Source of the DNA: Branchiostoma belcheri
Taxonomy: Eukaryota; Chordata; Leptocardii; Amphioxiformes; Branchiostomatidae
Assembly: GCF_001625305.1 (NCBI RefSeq)
Contig: NW_017803909.1
Coordinates: 809,605 to 873,604, forward strand
Direction: 5' to 3'
DNA: 64,000 bases
Position 1 is the first letter of the stretch; every line of letters starts with the position of its first letter. Below are positions 25,588 to 35,468 of the stretch, piece by piece. Both the position numbers and the translations under genes were made by a program. A model generated the notes under the pieces. The model searched no databases and was not told the origin of the DNA. It was given only the letters and a program-made list of their open reading frames with translations.

Positions 25588-28542
25588 CTTCAGAGCCGTG
25601 GACAGCACAGCCTGGCCAAACGTGTGTTGGTTGTTGTCCCTCCTGTAGTACTTCAGGAAGGTAGACTCTCGTGACCAGTCCGCTGCCTTCATGATGCTAT
25701 GTAGAGACACCCCGGCAGCTGCAGCAGCTGAAGTGGACGCTCCTCGAGTGGAGTGAGCTGAGAAAGTTGCTGTGTCGACACCTGCCGTGCCTAACACTGA
25801 CTTAACCCACCTGGCCAGGGTCGCAGAACCAACCGGCCTGTGTGGTCTCCTGTATGATATGAACAACTTCTGCTCCCCCCCCCTTTCTTTCCGAAGGGAA
25901 GAAGTCCGCCTTAGATATTCCTTCAGGTATGTGAAGGCACACAAGCGCCTGTCCTGCGGGAAGGCCGCCCAAAAACACTTTCTGGCAGGTTTTCCTGGTC
26001 TAGAAGTTTTTAGCAGGGTAGGAATTGTCCAAGAAACACCGTTTCTACATTTCTTCATGAATCTCAAGTCGAGAGCCGCTAAAGTTTGACCTCTGTCGGC
26101 TGATACCAATGCCGCTAGTGTTACCAACTTATGAGACAATTGTTTCAAACTAAGACTATTAGCTGGGCAACAATGCAGAAGGTACTCTAGGACCCGACTG
26201 ACGTCCCATGTTGAAACATATCTTGGACAAGGAGGACGTTTGTGAAACACACCTCTCATCAGTTTGGACACTAGAGGGTGACTACCCACATTACAATGGT
26301 CTACTGGTAAGTGAACAGACGAGATCGCAGAACGAGCCACCCCAATTGACATATAGCTGTAGTTCTGTCGAAACATCCATTCCAGATATTCTACTACGCT
26401 CTCTATAGAGCCGCAAACTGGATCAATCTCCCTTCTATCACACCAGCTGGCCCACTGAGCCCATGCTGACTGATACTGTCTAGAAGTACTTTCTCTCCAA
26501 GCCGAGAGGATGAGGTCTGAAGCCCCTGCCGAAAGGCCCCGACCCTGCAACTGTCGCCTGATATTGGCCACGCGGCAAGCATCAGATCTGGCAACAGCGG
26601 ATGGGGTCTCCTGTTGTGTGGCAGGAACAGCAGATCCCAGCTCTGTGGCAGGAGAACCGGACTCTCGAACAACATGTTCAACACCTTGGGGTACCAAGCC
26701 TGAGACTTCCAAACTGGAGCTATCAAAATCACTGTTGCTACGTCTGACTGGACTTTTCTCAGTACCTTGAACACTAGGCTGAAGGGGGGAAAGGCATACG
26801 CTAGCCCCAGGTTGCCCCAGTGAATGTTTAGAGCATCCACTGCCATGGCCTCTGGTTCTGGGTGCCAAGAGACATACTCCTTCAGCTGAGCATTCAGACG
26901 AGACGCAAACAGATCTACTGTCAATGCATTGCCTGTCCAATTGTTCAATGACAGGAAAACTGAGCGGTTCAGTTGCCACTCGACCTTGTCCAGAAAAACC
27001 CGCGAACACCTGTCCGCTAGGGTGTTTGTCAATCCGGGAACGTGAGTTGCAGACAACATCAGGCCTCTTTCCAAGGCCCACGACCACATCTCCAGGGCCA
27101 AGGCTGCCAGATCTGGCGACCTTGTTCCCCCCATGTGATTCACATATGCAACGGCTGTTGTGTTGTCCAGCCTTAGCAGAACATGCTGAGTATCCGCGCT
27201 CACAAAGCTTCTTAGCGCCAGGAAGGCCGCTTTCAACTCTAGCCAATTGATGTGCATGCGCGCTTCTGTCTGTGACCAGCGCCCGCCTGTCTCCTGACCA
27301 TTGCAATGCGCGCCCCATCCCTCCAGTGAGGCATCTGTGCAAATTGTCAGGTCTGACGGAACAAAGACTCGGCGACCGTTTACTTCGCGCACATGACTGA
27401 TCCACCACTGTAGATCTTTTACTGCATCTGGGGTTAGACTGACTGAAGAGTCGAATTTTCCCGGCTTCTTTATGCCGAAATTGAGAAGCTGTTGCAGAGC
27501 CCGGAAATGTAAGGGCCCGGGAAGAATGGCTTGCTTGGTGGACTCTAACAGCCCCACCACGCTGGCTAGCTGCCTGGTTCCTATCACCTCCTGTTCTAGA
27601 AGTGATTGGCAAGAACTCACTACCTTGTCTAACTTGTCTTCTGGTAGGTAAATTGTCAAAGTACGAGAATCGAGAACAAGGCCTAGGAAGGTCGCTACCT
27701 GAGACGGTATCAACTGCGACTTTTCCAGGTTGAGAACAAAACCGAGTTGCTCTAGAAGCTCTCTGGCTATAGCAATGTGCTCTAAGCACTGTTCCCTCGA
27801 CCTTGCAATGATCAGTAAGTCGTCTAGGAAAATTACTATTAACAATCCTTGTCTCCTTAGAATGGCCACAATCGGCCGCAAAACCTTGGTAAATACCCTC
27901 GGCGCCGACGTCAGACCGAAGGGAAGACACTGAAATTCCCAAAGAACTCCTCTCCACGAAAAACGAAGGAATTTTCGATCGCTCTGAGCTATTGGGATGG
28001 TAAAGTACGCATCCTTTAGATCTATAGTTGCTAGAAAATCTCCTTTTTTCCACAACTCTTTGACTAGGTTTATCCCTTCGAACTTGCAAGTACGTTTCAG
28101 AACAAACTTGTTTAAAGACTTTAGGTTTATAACCGGTCTCCAGCCTCCCCGAGCTTTCGGGACTAGGAAAATCGTAGAAACATATTGGCCCTCGCAGGGC
28201 TCCACCTGGACCACTGCACCTTTCTCCAACATACTGTGCACTTCCTCGTCTACAACCTTTGCTCTGTCCTCCCCAGATATATTTGTGACCGGCTGAACGA
28301 ACTGAACTGGAGTGGACTCCCATTCTATACGGTAACCCCGAACTGTTTGCAAAAGCCATCTGTCTGTTGAAATCCTTTCCCAGTTTTTCATGAAAAAAGC
28401 TGTTCGCCCTGCGTGCTGAACCGGAGAACAGAGCAGAGTCTGATGACGAGGAAGAGCTACTGTTTGTTTGGGCCTTTTGTGCCCTGCGCTGAACGAAACC
28501 CCGAGGTTTTCTTACCCCCGGCATTTGACCATGGTCTAGCAT
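25579..28542 (-). CDS. Tyrosine recombinase (integrase) frame of the DIRS-like element
   Basis: The open frame is 987 codons, but only about the last 330 form the recombinase; the upstream two-thirds runs through the reverse transcriptase in another frame. The core-binding region begins near residue 655 (QYQSAWAQWASWC about residue 690). The catalytic residues of the family are visible: Arg in SADRGQT (about 817), His-x-x-Arg in AHSTRGAS (about 930 and 933) and the nucleophile Tyr in FLKYYRRD (about 965). The enzyme should integrate the circular DNA intermediate. The true translation start is unknown; expression may use the upstream overlap or reinitiation. The recombinase N-terminus overlaps the end of the reverse-transcriptase frame (stop at 26403) by roughly 60 codons. 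The frame ends just inside the internal complementary region. Confidence 0.88.
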   Translation of the reverse strand: MLDHGQMPGVRKPRGFVQRRAQKAQTNSSSSSSSDSALFSGSARRANSFFHEKLGKDFNRQMAFANSSGLPYRMGVHSSSVRSAGHKYIWGGQSKGCRRGSAQYVGERCSGPGGALRGPICFYDFPSPESSGRLETGYKPKVFKQVCSETYLQVRRDKPSQRVVEKRRFSSNYRSKGCVLYHPNSSERSKIPSFFVERSSLGISVSSLRSDVGAEGIYQGFAADCGHSKETRIVNSNFPRRLTDHCKVEGTVLRAHCYSQRASRATRFCSQPGKVAVDTVSGSDLPRPCSRFSYFDNLPTRRQVRQGSEFLPITSRTGGDRNQAASQRGGAVRVHQASHSSRALTFPGSATASQFRHKEAGKIRLFSQSNPRCSKRSTVVDQSCARSKRSPSLCSVRPDNLHRCLTGGMGRALQWSGDRRALVTDRSAHAHQLARVESGLPGAKKLCERGYSACSAKAGQHNSRCICESHGGNKVARSGSLGPGDVVVGLGKRPDVVCNSRSRIDKHPSGQVFAGFSGQGRVATEPLSFPVIEQLDRQCIDSRSVCVSSECSAEGVCLLAPRTRGHGSGCSKHSLGQPGASVCLSPLQPSVQGTEKSPVRRSNSDFDSSSLEVSGLVPQGVEHVVRESGSPATELGSAVPATQQETPSAVARSDACRVANIRRQLQGRGLSAGASDLILSAWRESTSRQYQSAWAQWASWCDRREIDPVCGSIESVVEYLEWMFRQNYSYMSIGVARSAISSVHLPVDHCNVGSHPLVSKLMRGVFHKRPPCPRYVSTWDVSRVLEYLLHCCPANSLSLKQLSHKLVTLAALVSADRGQTLAALDLRFMKKCRNGVSWTIPTLLKTSRPGKPARKCFWAAFPQDRRLCAFTYLKEYLRRTSSLRKERGGEQKLFISYRRPHRPVGSATLARWVKSVLGTAGVDTATFSAHSTRGASTSAAAAAGVSLHSIMKAADWSRESTFLKYYRRDNNQHTFGQAVLSTALKSA
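26403..28391 (-). CDS. Reverse transcriptase and RNase H of the DIRS-like element
   Basis: An uninterrupted 662-codon frame. Reverse-transcriptase landmarks appear in order: VPKARGGWRPVINLKSLNKF (about residue 80), the catalytic TIDLKDAYF (about 125), CLPFGLTSAPRVF (about 155) and the active-site FLDDLLIIA (about 190). An RNase H domain follows, with CTDASLEGWG (about 350), the Glu in NWLELKAA and Asp in LRLDNTTAVAYVN. A further 150 residues include YAFPPFSLV and IAPVWKSQAWYP, which I associate with the segment after RNase H in DIRS-type elements; no clear methyltransferase motif is seen. The frame starts about 65 bases beyond the end of the gag frame, so it may be reached by frameshifting or reinitiation. 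Confidence 0.92.
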   Translation of the reverse strand: MKNWERISTDRWLLQTVRGYRIEWESTPVQFVQPVTNISGEDRAKVVDEEVHSMLEKGAVVQVEPCEGQYVSTIFLVPKARGGWRPVINLKSLNKFVLKRTCKFEGINLVKELWKKGDFLATIDLKDAYFTIPIAQSDRKFLRFSWRGVLWEFQCLPFGLTSAPRVFTKVLRPIVAILRRQGLLIVIFLDDLLIIARSREQCLEHIAIARELLEQLGFVLNLEKSQLIPSQVATFLGLVLDSRTLTIYLPEDKLDKVVSSCQSLLEQEVIGTRQLASVVGLLESTKQAILPGPLHFRALQQLLNFGIKKPGKFDSSVSLTPDAVKDLQWWISHVREVNGRRVFVPSDLTICTDASLEGWGAHCNGQETGGRWSQTEARMHINWLELKAAFLALRSFVSADTQHVLLRLDNTTAVAYVNHMGGTRSPDLAALALEMWSWALERGLMLSATHVPGLTNTLADRCSRVFLDKVEWQLNRSVFLSLNNWTGNALTVDLFASRLNAQLKEYVSWHPEPEAMAVDALNIHWGNLGLAYAFPPFSLVFKVLRKVQSDVATVILIAPVWKSQAWYPKVLNMLFESPVLLPQSWDLLFLPHNRRPHPLLPDLMLAAWPISGDSCRVGAFRQGLQTSSSRLGEKVLLDSISQHGLSGPAGVIEGRLIQFAAL

Positions 28543-29923
28543 TGTTGTAGTTGTTGTTGTTGTTATAGTAGGGACGAAAATTGTAACCCTTTGAGTTTGA
28601 GGAGTACTTGTTGTAGTTATAGTTAAACTTCGAGCGGTTGGACTGAAACCTGTCCCTAGCCCTAGAAGTACTCGAAGGGGCTGGCTTATAAGCCTTACTC
28701 AAGGTGCGTCTAGCCTGATCGGCTGTATTAACCTTCTCCAAAAAGGTGTCTCCAAACAAGTATTTGGAAGAACCAGTGGGCAAGTCGGTCTTGAAAACAT
28801 GCTTCATATCCTGTTTCATGTCCCTGCCGCACAATTCCCTTCTGTACTGAGTCATAGTAGAGGAAGCTGAACCCAAAAAGACCAAGGACGATTCTATCGC
28901 TTTACACACAGCATTTGGGTTCAGGGGATGGTCCGAACCCTTAACTGCCGCTAAAAGCTCCACCAGAGGGTTAGCAGCCATGAGCATCTTATCCTGACAA
29001 TCACTAAAATTCTTATCCGTGTTGACGGTGTCGTTCTTAATCATATTCGCCACTACTGGGTCTAGAATGGGTGCCCGAAGCGCTAACTCCACGCTAGGTG
29101 GAGTTGGAAAAGCTTCCTTCCTCTCCTTGAACTCCGCATACGTTAATTTATGAGTAAAGACCTCGGTCAAAAATGTAGCGACTTGCTCGGGAAGTTCAGA
29201 TTCTTTCCCTTTCTTATCGTAAGGATTATCGAATGACAAGGAGTTACTAGTACCTTCATCAGACTCTTCAGAGTCCGAAATGGTGATTTCCCCCTCCTCC
29301 GAACACTCTTCCACTTCCGAACCTGGATGCTTGCGCCCGGAACCGACTACGCCGGCTCGGCTGGTCGACGCTACCGCCCCGTCAACGTCCCGAGGTTGGC
29401 GGGATGAACTGGACGCCTGAGGAAGTCCCAGGCTGGAACTGACCCACTGAAGAAAAGAGGCAGCGTCGAATCCAGGCGGGAAGGGTGTTCCTGGTGGAGG
29501 TGGGGGTGGAGGAGACTTTTCCCGACCAAGCTTCGGCATGGTCGGGGAGCCCAACTCCTCCGAGCCCGGAGGAATTTTGGGCCGGGGCAGCTCCGCGCCG
29601 TCTCCTTCCTTGGCCGATTTTCCCAGTGCCAACGCCGAAGGGGCATTTCGCTCCACTAGCGGCGGAATGAGGTTGGGGTTCTTCTCTTTTCCCTCCGAAC
29701 CTCCAGCTGTAGGAGCGGGGACTTTTCGTTCACCCGACTCCTCTTCCTCCTGTCCGGAGGCAAGTACAGGCACGCCTGTCTTTTCCACGGCAAGGAATTT
29801 TGCCTGCCTAGCGTTGGGAAACTGACCACTTCTCTTGCCATTCCGACCTGTCTGGTCCTCCGAAAGGCTACCTGAATCGCCCCCGTGGGCAGAAGACTTC
29901 GTTTTATCCTTCTTTTTGGGCAT
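28457..29923 (-). CDS. Gag-like protein of the DIRS-like element
   Basis: A 488-residue product if started at MPKKKDKTKSS (29923); the open frame extends upstream to an ATG at 30016 inside the terminal repeat, adding 31 hydrophobic and basic residues. I prefer the inner start because the product then lies outside the repeat. The sequence has a basic start, proline-rich low-complexity stretches (SPPPPPPPGTPFPPG), an acidic Ser/Glu region, a folded-looking central part (about residues 230-400) and an Arg/Asn/Tyr-rich tail (NYNYNKYSSNSKGYNF), suited to nucleic-acid binding. No CCHC knuckle is visible. This matches the first frame of DIRS elements by position and composition, not by motif. Confidence 0.75.
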   Translation of the reverse strand: MPKKKDKTKSSAHGGDSGSLSEDQTGRNGKRSGQFPNARQAKFLAVEKTGVPVLASGQEEEESGERKVPAPTAGGSEGKEKNPNLIPPLVERNAPSALALGKSAKEGDGAELPRPKIPPGSEELGSPTMPKLGREKSPPPPPPPGTPFPPGFDAASFLQWVSSSLGLPQASSSSRQPRDVDGAVASTSRAGVVGSGRKHPGSEVEECSEEGEITISDSEESDEGTSNSLSFDNPYDKKGKESELPEQVATFLTEVFTHKLTYAEFKERKEAFPTPPSVELALRAPILDPVVANMIKNDTVNTDKNFSDCQDKMLMAANPLVELLAAVKGSDHPLNPNAVCKAIESSLVFLGSASSTMTQYRRELCGRDMKQDMKHVFKTDLPTGSSKYLFGDTFLEKVNTADQARRTLSKAYKPAPSSTSRARDRFQSNRSKFNYNYNKYSSNSKGYNFRPYYNNNNNYNNARPWSNAGGKKTSGFRSAQGTKGPNKQ

Positions 29924-29995
29924 AACGCCGAAAGAAAATCCGAAAAAATAAGGAGTAGGGAAACAACGTGCACCCCTTGGCGTTCGCACAAGGAA

Positions 29996-30141
29996 AATGG
30001 CGGCGAACATAGTCATTACGTCATGATATCCCGTGATGCTTTGCGATTAAAGCTTTGTACACGTGCGCCACCTAGCGATAAGCATAGGAAATACTGCATA
30101 AGGTAAACGATATACCCAAATAGGGAGTGTGCAGGTATAAT
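29996..30141. repeat. Right inverted terminal repeat of the DIRS-like element
   Basis: Runs from AAATGGCGGCGAACATAG outward to GTGCAGGTATAAT and is the reverse complement of the left repeat. It lies upstream of the gag frame in the direction of transcription, so it should contain the promoter. It includes a TTACGTCA (ATF/CRE-like) and an AAAATGGCGGC (YY1-like) sequence. Confidence 0.9.
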
Positions 30142-30565
30142 CTATGCTATGAATAGAATACACATAGAAAAAGTAAACATCAGAGTACGTTGTCAGAGAA
30201 TCAACATCACAAAGCTGACAAAACTTTGCACATGGTCTTAAACACAGAAATCTCATATTGCATATGTGAGAGAAAGTAATTGTAAGACGGCTTTGGGGAA
30301 GTCTTTTACAATGAAGTAATCCTACGAGATTTTACCAAAAATGAAGCCCACTCAAAGCACCTGGTAATTGATTGGATAAATCAGTAGACTTCATGAATTA
30401 TTGGGAATATAACTAAGGTGGCTCCTTATTCTAGTATAAATGTCACATCTTCATAGTATACCGGTAGGTTTGATAATATGAACATATGACATCTTTGCTA
30501 GAATAAACGTGTGTAATAACATAATAACAACCTTGGATTTGGATATTTTCCTACTCTAGGTAAAA
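30142..30565 (-). other. 3' flank of the F-box gene
   Basis: AT-rich sequence between the retrotransposon and the stop codon of the F-box gene; presumably its 3' UTR. I see no clear AATAAA on the minus strand here, so the retrotransposon may have inserted within or close to the original 3' UTR (inference). Confidence 0.4.
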
Positions 30566-33500
30566 TCAGAGCTGACCAACATCCCCTTTCCCCTCCAGTC
30601 TTGCCTCCCTCTCTCTCTCCCTCATCTTCCTCAGGGCCAGTTTCTTCCAGAACAGCCCTTCTTGCCGCTTGCCTAGCTTCATGACTGGGTATGGCTCTGT
30701 ACGTATATGCTTAATGTTGTAAGGGCAGTTCCTTAGGTGTTCAGCCATGGAGGGGGAGTCTTCGTAGTACCAGGACTTCACGGGCGTGAAGGCAGTGCTG
30801 AAGTACCATTTCTGGAAGGCATTAGGTATGGGTAACGTCACTGCATACAAGGCCTAATGCTAGGTACATACTAAGCCCAATCAATCAGTTTCCTATCTAA
30901 AGCTTAACTCTGGACTTTTTGGATAGCTTTACTTAGGAAAACATGTAAACATTTACAGGAGAACAAGCTGACCCTGCTAATCACAACACACTTAGATAGA
31001 TAGAGGTAGTATTTCTACTGACTGTTCTAAGTCATCTTTATTTTGCGTTGTCTGTGCATGTCAGTACTTTGAATGCACCAACTGAAGCATGTGATAAATG
31101 CATTACTTACTGTTGCAACACACTAAGTAAATGACATTACTCTGTGATGTCAAATTACCAAATATTTAGTGACAATTTGCACTTCAGTTCATGTAGCTGT
31201 GCTTGTGTTTGAAGTTTCTCTTTCCGTTTGTATATAATGTAAATTTCACTTTGTGACATATGTGTGTTCTTTTACCATGTCATCTGTTAGATGTATGTTC
31301 CTATTTTTGTATGAACCCTGGAAGACTATAGCCAGTTTTTACTTAAGGGTTTTGAAATAAAGACAATTCTGCCTACCTGGTGAGATATCTGCCATGTGAA
31401 GAGGGTCTTGTAACGCCTCTTTTCCCACTGCTGCACTACTATGCCCCTGTCCTCCAGGATGCTGTAGCAAACCTACAACAGACAGACCACATCTGAAACC
31501 TTATCTGGACTACCCTTAGCTTACTACATGTATGTGAAACAAGAGGCGAGTACTACGGTTTAATCTGGCTTCCAGGACACCGGGAATCAAACACACACCG
31601 AACTCAGGCAGCCAGTTTATGAATGCAACATGCTAACCACTAGGCCAAAAGGTCTGGGTTCTTTGGACAGGGTCAGTTAATAGTGGTGCTTGAACCCCAC
31701 TGTTGCATATGTCTTCATTCTCCCACACAAGTCATGTAAGAGTCCTAACATTATACAGAGAGCTATAAATGGAATTTGGAATCTACCACTTAACTGCTGA
31801 GCTTCCTGTCTTACAACATTCTTCTGGTCCAAAGCACACAATCCATGGTTAAACATGTCAAACAGACATTTCCTGTATGTCTTCACCACTCACTGAACAC
31901 CAGACATGTCCTAAGTCAACTATTCTCATGCCAGCATTCCTCAGTCTCTTACACATCAATGGTCTAAAAGCATACTTCAAATTTGGTCATGTAGAGAAAA
32001 AAAAGTACATGCAACAACATCAAAATCTCTTTTGGGTCTGGAGTTCTGGGAGAATAATGTGATTATGGTGCATATCACTATGTTGAAAAATTGCACATAA
32101 ATACTGGTACAATGTGTATAATATTTCATGCTTGCCAGAAACGTTATTCATTCAACACAATTCTTTGCCTTGCAAATTTGGATGTTTTTGTAAAATGAGA
32201 TGTTGCTAGATAAGTTTTTAGAATGAGAACACCCTGGCACTCAGCCATTAATGGGGTTTGCCCTTGTGAGGGGAATGCATTAGGTAAACAGCTGCCTTAC
32301 AGTGTACTCACAATGGAACAGATCTATAAAAGCACATCTTGTTTTAGGTACAAGTCATCCACAACACAGAATTAGAGCAGGAATATTTTTCAAGAATTGT
32401 GCAGGTTTAAAGAATCAAATCATTTTTCACTTATTTAGCTAAAGGATATGGATGTTATCCTAACATTTCATGTGGACATAAGGAAACAGAGTAATGACTT
32501 GTGTTTTTACCTCTCTGGTCAGCTTGGAGGCCATGGAGAAGTTGCACAGACTGAAGCTATCCAGACACAGAGCTATGTGCTGTAGAATCTCAAATGGCAG
32601 AGTGCTGAGTCTGTCCTTCCCTGCCTTCCTTTTCCTCCTGTCTCCTGCTTCTACCTTGCCGACGACCCCACAGCTGGTATCGTCTGACTCTGTATCTGAT
32701 TGCTCAGGTGACTCTATTACACTCTCATCTATGAGAGGCCTGATACCAAAACTTTCCAGATGCTGGTGGAAGATAATTGTCCCATTCTTCTTATGGGGAT
32801 ACAGCCTTCGACGGGAGTGGGTACAGCCGTAGATAGCAAGGGGCATCTCTGTTCTATCCATCCATTCAAGCCGCCATGTATGTCATTGTGTACATTCTGG
32901 AAGTGGGATGGATACTCATCTCTTCTGAACTCCTGTCCACATACGAATGTGTACATGGTGCGTGGCTTGTTCTGATACCTTGTTATGGACTCGAGAACTA
33001 GGTCCAGAACCAGTGTGTTGGAGTGGTCTACTGCTGGGGCTGATCCCATGGGCCCAACCTGCGAAGTCGTGGCAAACACTGCAGTAGGGATCTGTACAGT
33101 CTGTACGGCAGCATCTCTTTTAGATTCAGTCACTTTCCTGCTGTAAACATTGAGGGGATAGATGTCAAACCAAGCCTCTAGCAACACACTCAGGTCATCC
33201 TCAGACACCTTACTGTCAGAGAAGTTCAAAGAGTTGCTCACAGCTTTGGTTCCAACTATCTCATCGTCCAGCCCCAAGTCTTCCGTACCCACACACTTGG
33301 ACTGCTGCGTCTTGGGATCCAAGAAGCGCATGTCTAAGACATGACTCGGGGTAAAGGTGGAGGGCGGTCTGAACATGCTGACCGAACGATGAGCAACTCC
33401 CTGTCGATCATACCAGCATGAAAACACAGGTTCATGTTCTTCTAGTTCTACTGACTCCTCTTCCGTGCTGGGAGATTCTTCGCAACTATTGCCAGCAGCT

Positions 33501-35468
33501 TTGGGCTTTTCGTTGGCTCTCTCCTCTGCTGCAGCTTTTTCTGCTGCGGCTGTTTGTGTATCATGTAGTAATTGTGTGTAATAGTCTACCTTTTGAGCAA
33601 CATCTTGTAGCTCCTCAGCCACCTCCTCTGGACTGGGTTCCCTTTCCTTCCCACTGACCTCCCCATTAGACAAGTCTTCATGTACCGGGGCAGCAGCTGC
33701 ACCCTGTAGTTCCTCTGTGTCCTCCTCTACCTTCTCTTGTCTGTTACCTGCAGAAGCAGCATTATTCAGAGTGTCCAAAGCTGCTGACAGGCTCTGAGTC
33801 ATCTGTAGTGTAGCCTTATACAGTTTACTGGAGGCACTTTTGGAGCTTTCACTCTCAGGAAAGGGTGGAGGCATTGGAGGGGATTGCTTTTCCCAACCAT
33901 TCATCACACTTGAGTTTGCTAAACCCTCGGCACTTGCGTTCTCCTCCTTCACAAAGCTGCGCATTTCTTCAGAAGGTGTGGACGCCTCTGAATCTGATAC
34001 TGACTGTTGAATGATGCTGCTCATCAGTGCCAGCCTTGCACGGTCGGATGCCTTCATGGTCTCCATGAGTATCCTTTGATCTCTTAGGGCCAGGGCAATG
34101 TCCAACTGGTCCTTGTACACCTGAGCATCCGCTTTGACAATGGGGACGTGGGACTGTCTCTCCACAGAAAACACTGGCCAGCGATTCCACTCCATGGTGC
34201 AGCGCACAACACTAGCTGGACAGTGGGCCAGATGTTTGGCATGCTGTCCTCGAGGCAGCCACTTTGGACAGCCATTGACAGCATTGATGCATGCAGCCTT
34301 TTCATTGGGGCAGATGAGTCTGTGTTCTGTCAGCTTGCATGCATGAAAGCGAGCACCACAGTCAACCGGGCATGCCTGCATCTCACAGGCAACATCCAAC
34401 TCTGGCTTGATGAAACAGCTGCGCCTGTAACACTGGGTACAGTGGCTGTGGGGCACCAGCAAGTAGTCCTCACCCTCTTGAGAGTCTGAGCAGAGACATA
34501 ACAAATATATCATTGTCAAATTACATATCTCAAATACAATATTCTTTGTGCCAAAAACTGCCATGATCTTTGTATGAAAATTGACCAACACATACTAGTA
34601 GAAAACACTGACCTACCACCTTAAATATGGCATGTATGATAGAACCCACCTCTTAAACTTCTGGTTTTAGACTTAGACTTTAGACATTAATTCCATATAC
34701 ATTAACAAAACACTAACATGTGGTGCGGAGTATCTCTTGTTTTATCAGTTGATAGTATAGTGGCAATATTTTCATCTATATATTTTGTTTGAAGTACATC
34801 AGGTCCATTTACAAATATTTGTTGAATCTTGGTCTGTTGGTAACACTTTTTGGTATTTCCAAAATACCACACTTTTTTTTTATTTTGACATCACCTATCA
34901 TGGCTAATTTGGAAAGCTAAAAAAGAGTTAGCTGTACTTCAGAAAAAAAGAAGCAGTACCATATACGTCAGAAAGATGACTCATGCACTTAAACCCAACC
35001 TACATGCTGTTCCAACATAGAAAAGTATCAAAAGTAATATTTTTTTAAGTTGAACAAGACACGACTGAACTTTGTTCAGATTCATTGCAACTGTAGTTCT
35101 CACATTCTACAGGGCAGCAGTGGCATGTCACCAACCATTTTGATCCATGCAAACTTGAGTCCTTGCCATTACGCAACGTCTACCAGTGAGTGAAAACCAA
35201 AATATGACAGCAATGTCGGTCTGTCGCACGACCTACAAGCTAGCACTTCTCTGTCAGAAAGACCTCAAACCGGCGCGACATTTGGCCCACAATTCTCTCC
35301 TCCCCACGTCAATAATTGATAACCTGGTCAATTCAAAATGACTAACACGTCTTCTCAGATTTGGCTGTTGATACAGAAAACTACTTATCCCCCAAACAAA
35401 TCTAATAATACGGCACAAAAATCTGCTTTTCGTCAAATTCCATCAATCATACCTTCGACGGCAGCCAT
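30566..35468 (-). CDS. F-box protein of the FBXO30/FBXO40 family, with an apparent frameshift
   Basis: Substrate receptor of an SCF (Skp1-cullin-F-box) ubiquitin ligase. Four coding exons: 35468-35453 (MAAVE), 34485-32511, 31472-31377 and 30811-30566; about 777 residues once one base is allowed for (human FBXO30 is 745). A Cys/His-rich TRAF-type zinc-finger region (about residues 20-110: HCTQCYRRSC, CPVDCGARFHACKLTEHRLIC, CPKWLPRGQHAKHLAHC) is followed by a long acidic linker, the conserved C-terminal block (RCPL, YGCTHSRRRLYP, FGIRPLID), an F-box (about 630-664: RLSTLPFEILQHIALCLDSF) and the family's end domain (FSTAFTPVKSWYY, SMAEHLRNCPYN). The frame breaks at a run of four C's (minus strand, 32843-32840): family proteins continue RCPLA, but here the frame shifts by one base. 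This could be a sequencing or assembly error, or a real mutation. The start is chosen for its Kozak context and a phase-matched donor. Confidence 0.9.
31550..31660 (-). repeat. tRNA-derived SINE head in an intron of the F-box gene
   Basis: Minus strand: box A-like TTGGCCTAGTGGTTAGCATG (31648-31629) and box B-like GTTTGATTCCC (31592-31582) at tRNA-like spacing. The intervening sequence does not fold into a proper anticodon arm, so it is a SINE remnant and not a functional tRNA. Confidence 0.6.

Larger units (their letters stand above)
25188..30141 (-). mobile_element. DIRS-like tyrosine-recombinase retrotransposon, apparently full length
   Basis: The element is about 4.95 kb and is read on the minus strand. 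It has inverted terminal repeats, an internal complementary region beside the left repeat, and three reading frames in DIRS order: gag-like, reverse transcriptase/RNase H, and tyrosine recombinase. No target-site duplication is visible, as expected for insertion by recombinase; AAT is shared at both junctions. The terminal repeats and the complementary region agree almost perfectly by eye, and all three frames are uninterrupted, so the copy looks young. It sits between the 3' ends of two convergent host genes (dehydrogenase and F-box), outside both coding regions. Known biology of the family: the RNA is copied to a circle via the complementary region and the circle is integrated by the recombinase. 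Confidence 0.93.

Noticed and set aside
26403..28542. Treating the whole 987-codon frame as one recombinase protein
   Set aside because: The upstream two-thirds has Arg/Ser-rich shadow composition where it overlaps the reverse transcriptase. Only about the last 330 codons show recombinase motifs.
32460..32861. Separate small F-box gene starting at an ATG near 32861
   Set aside because: The frame continues the FBXO30/40 family sequence of the upstream frame exactly at a four-base C run, so it is the same gene after a frameshift and not an independent gene.
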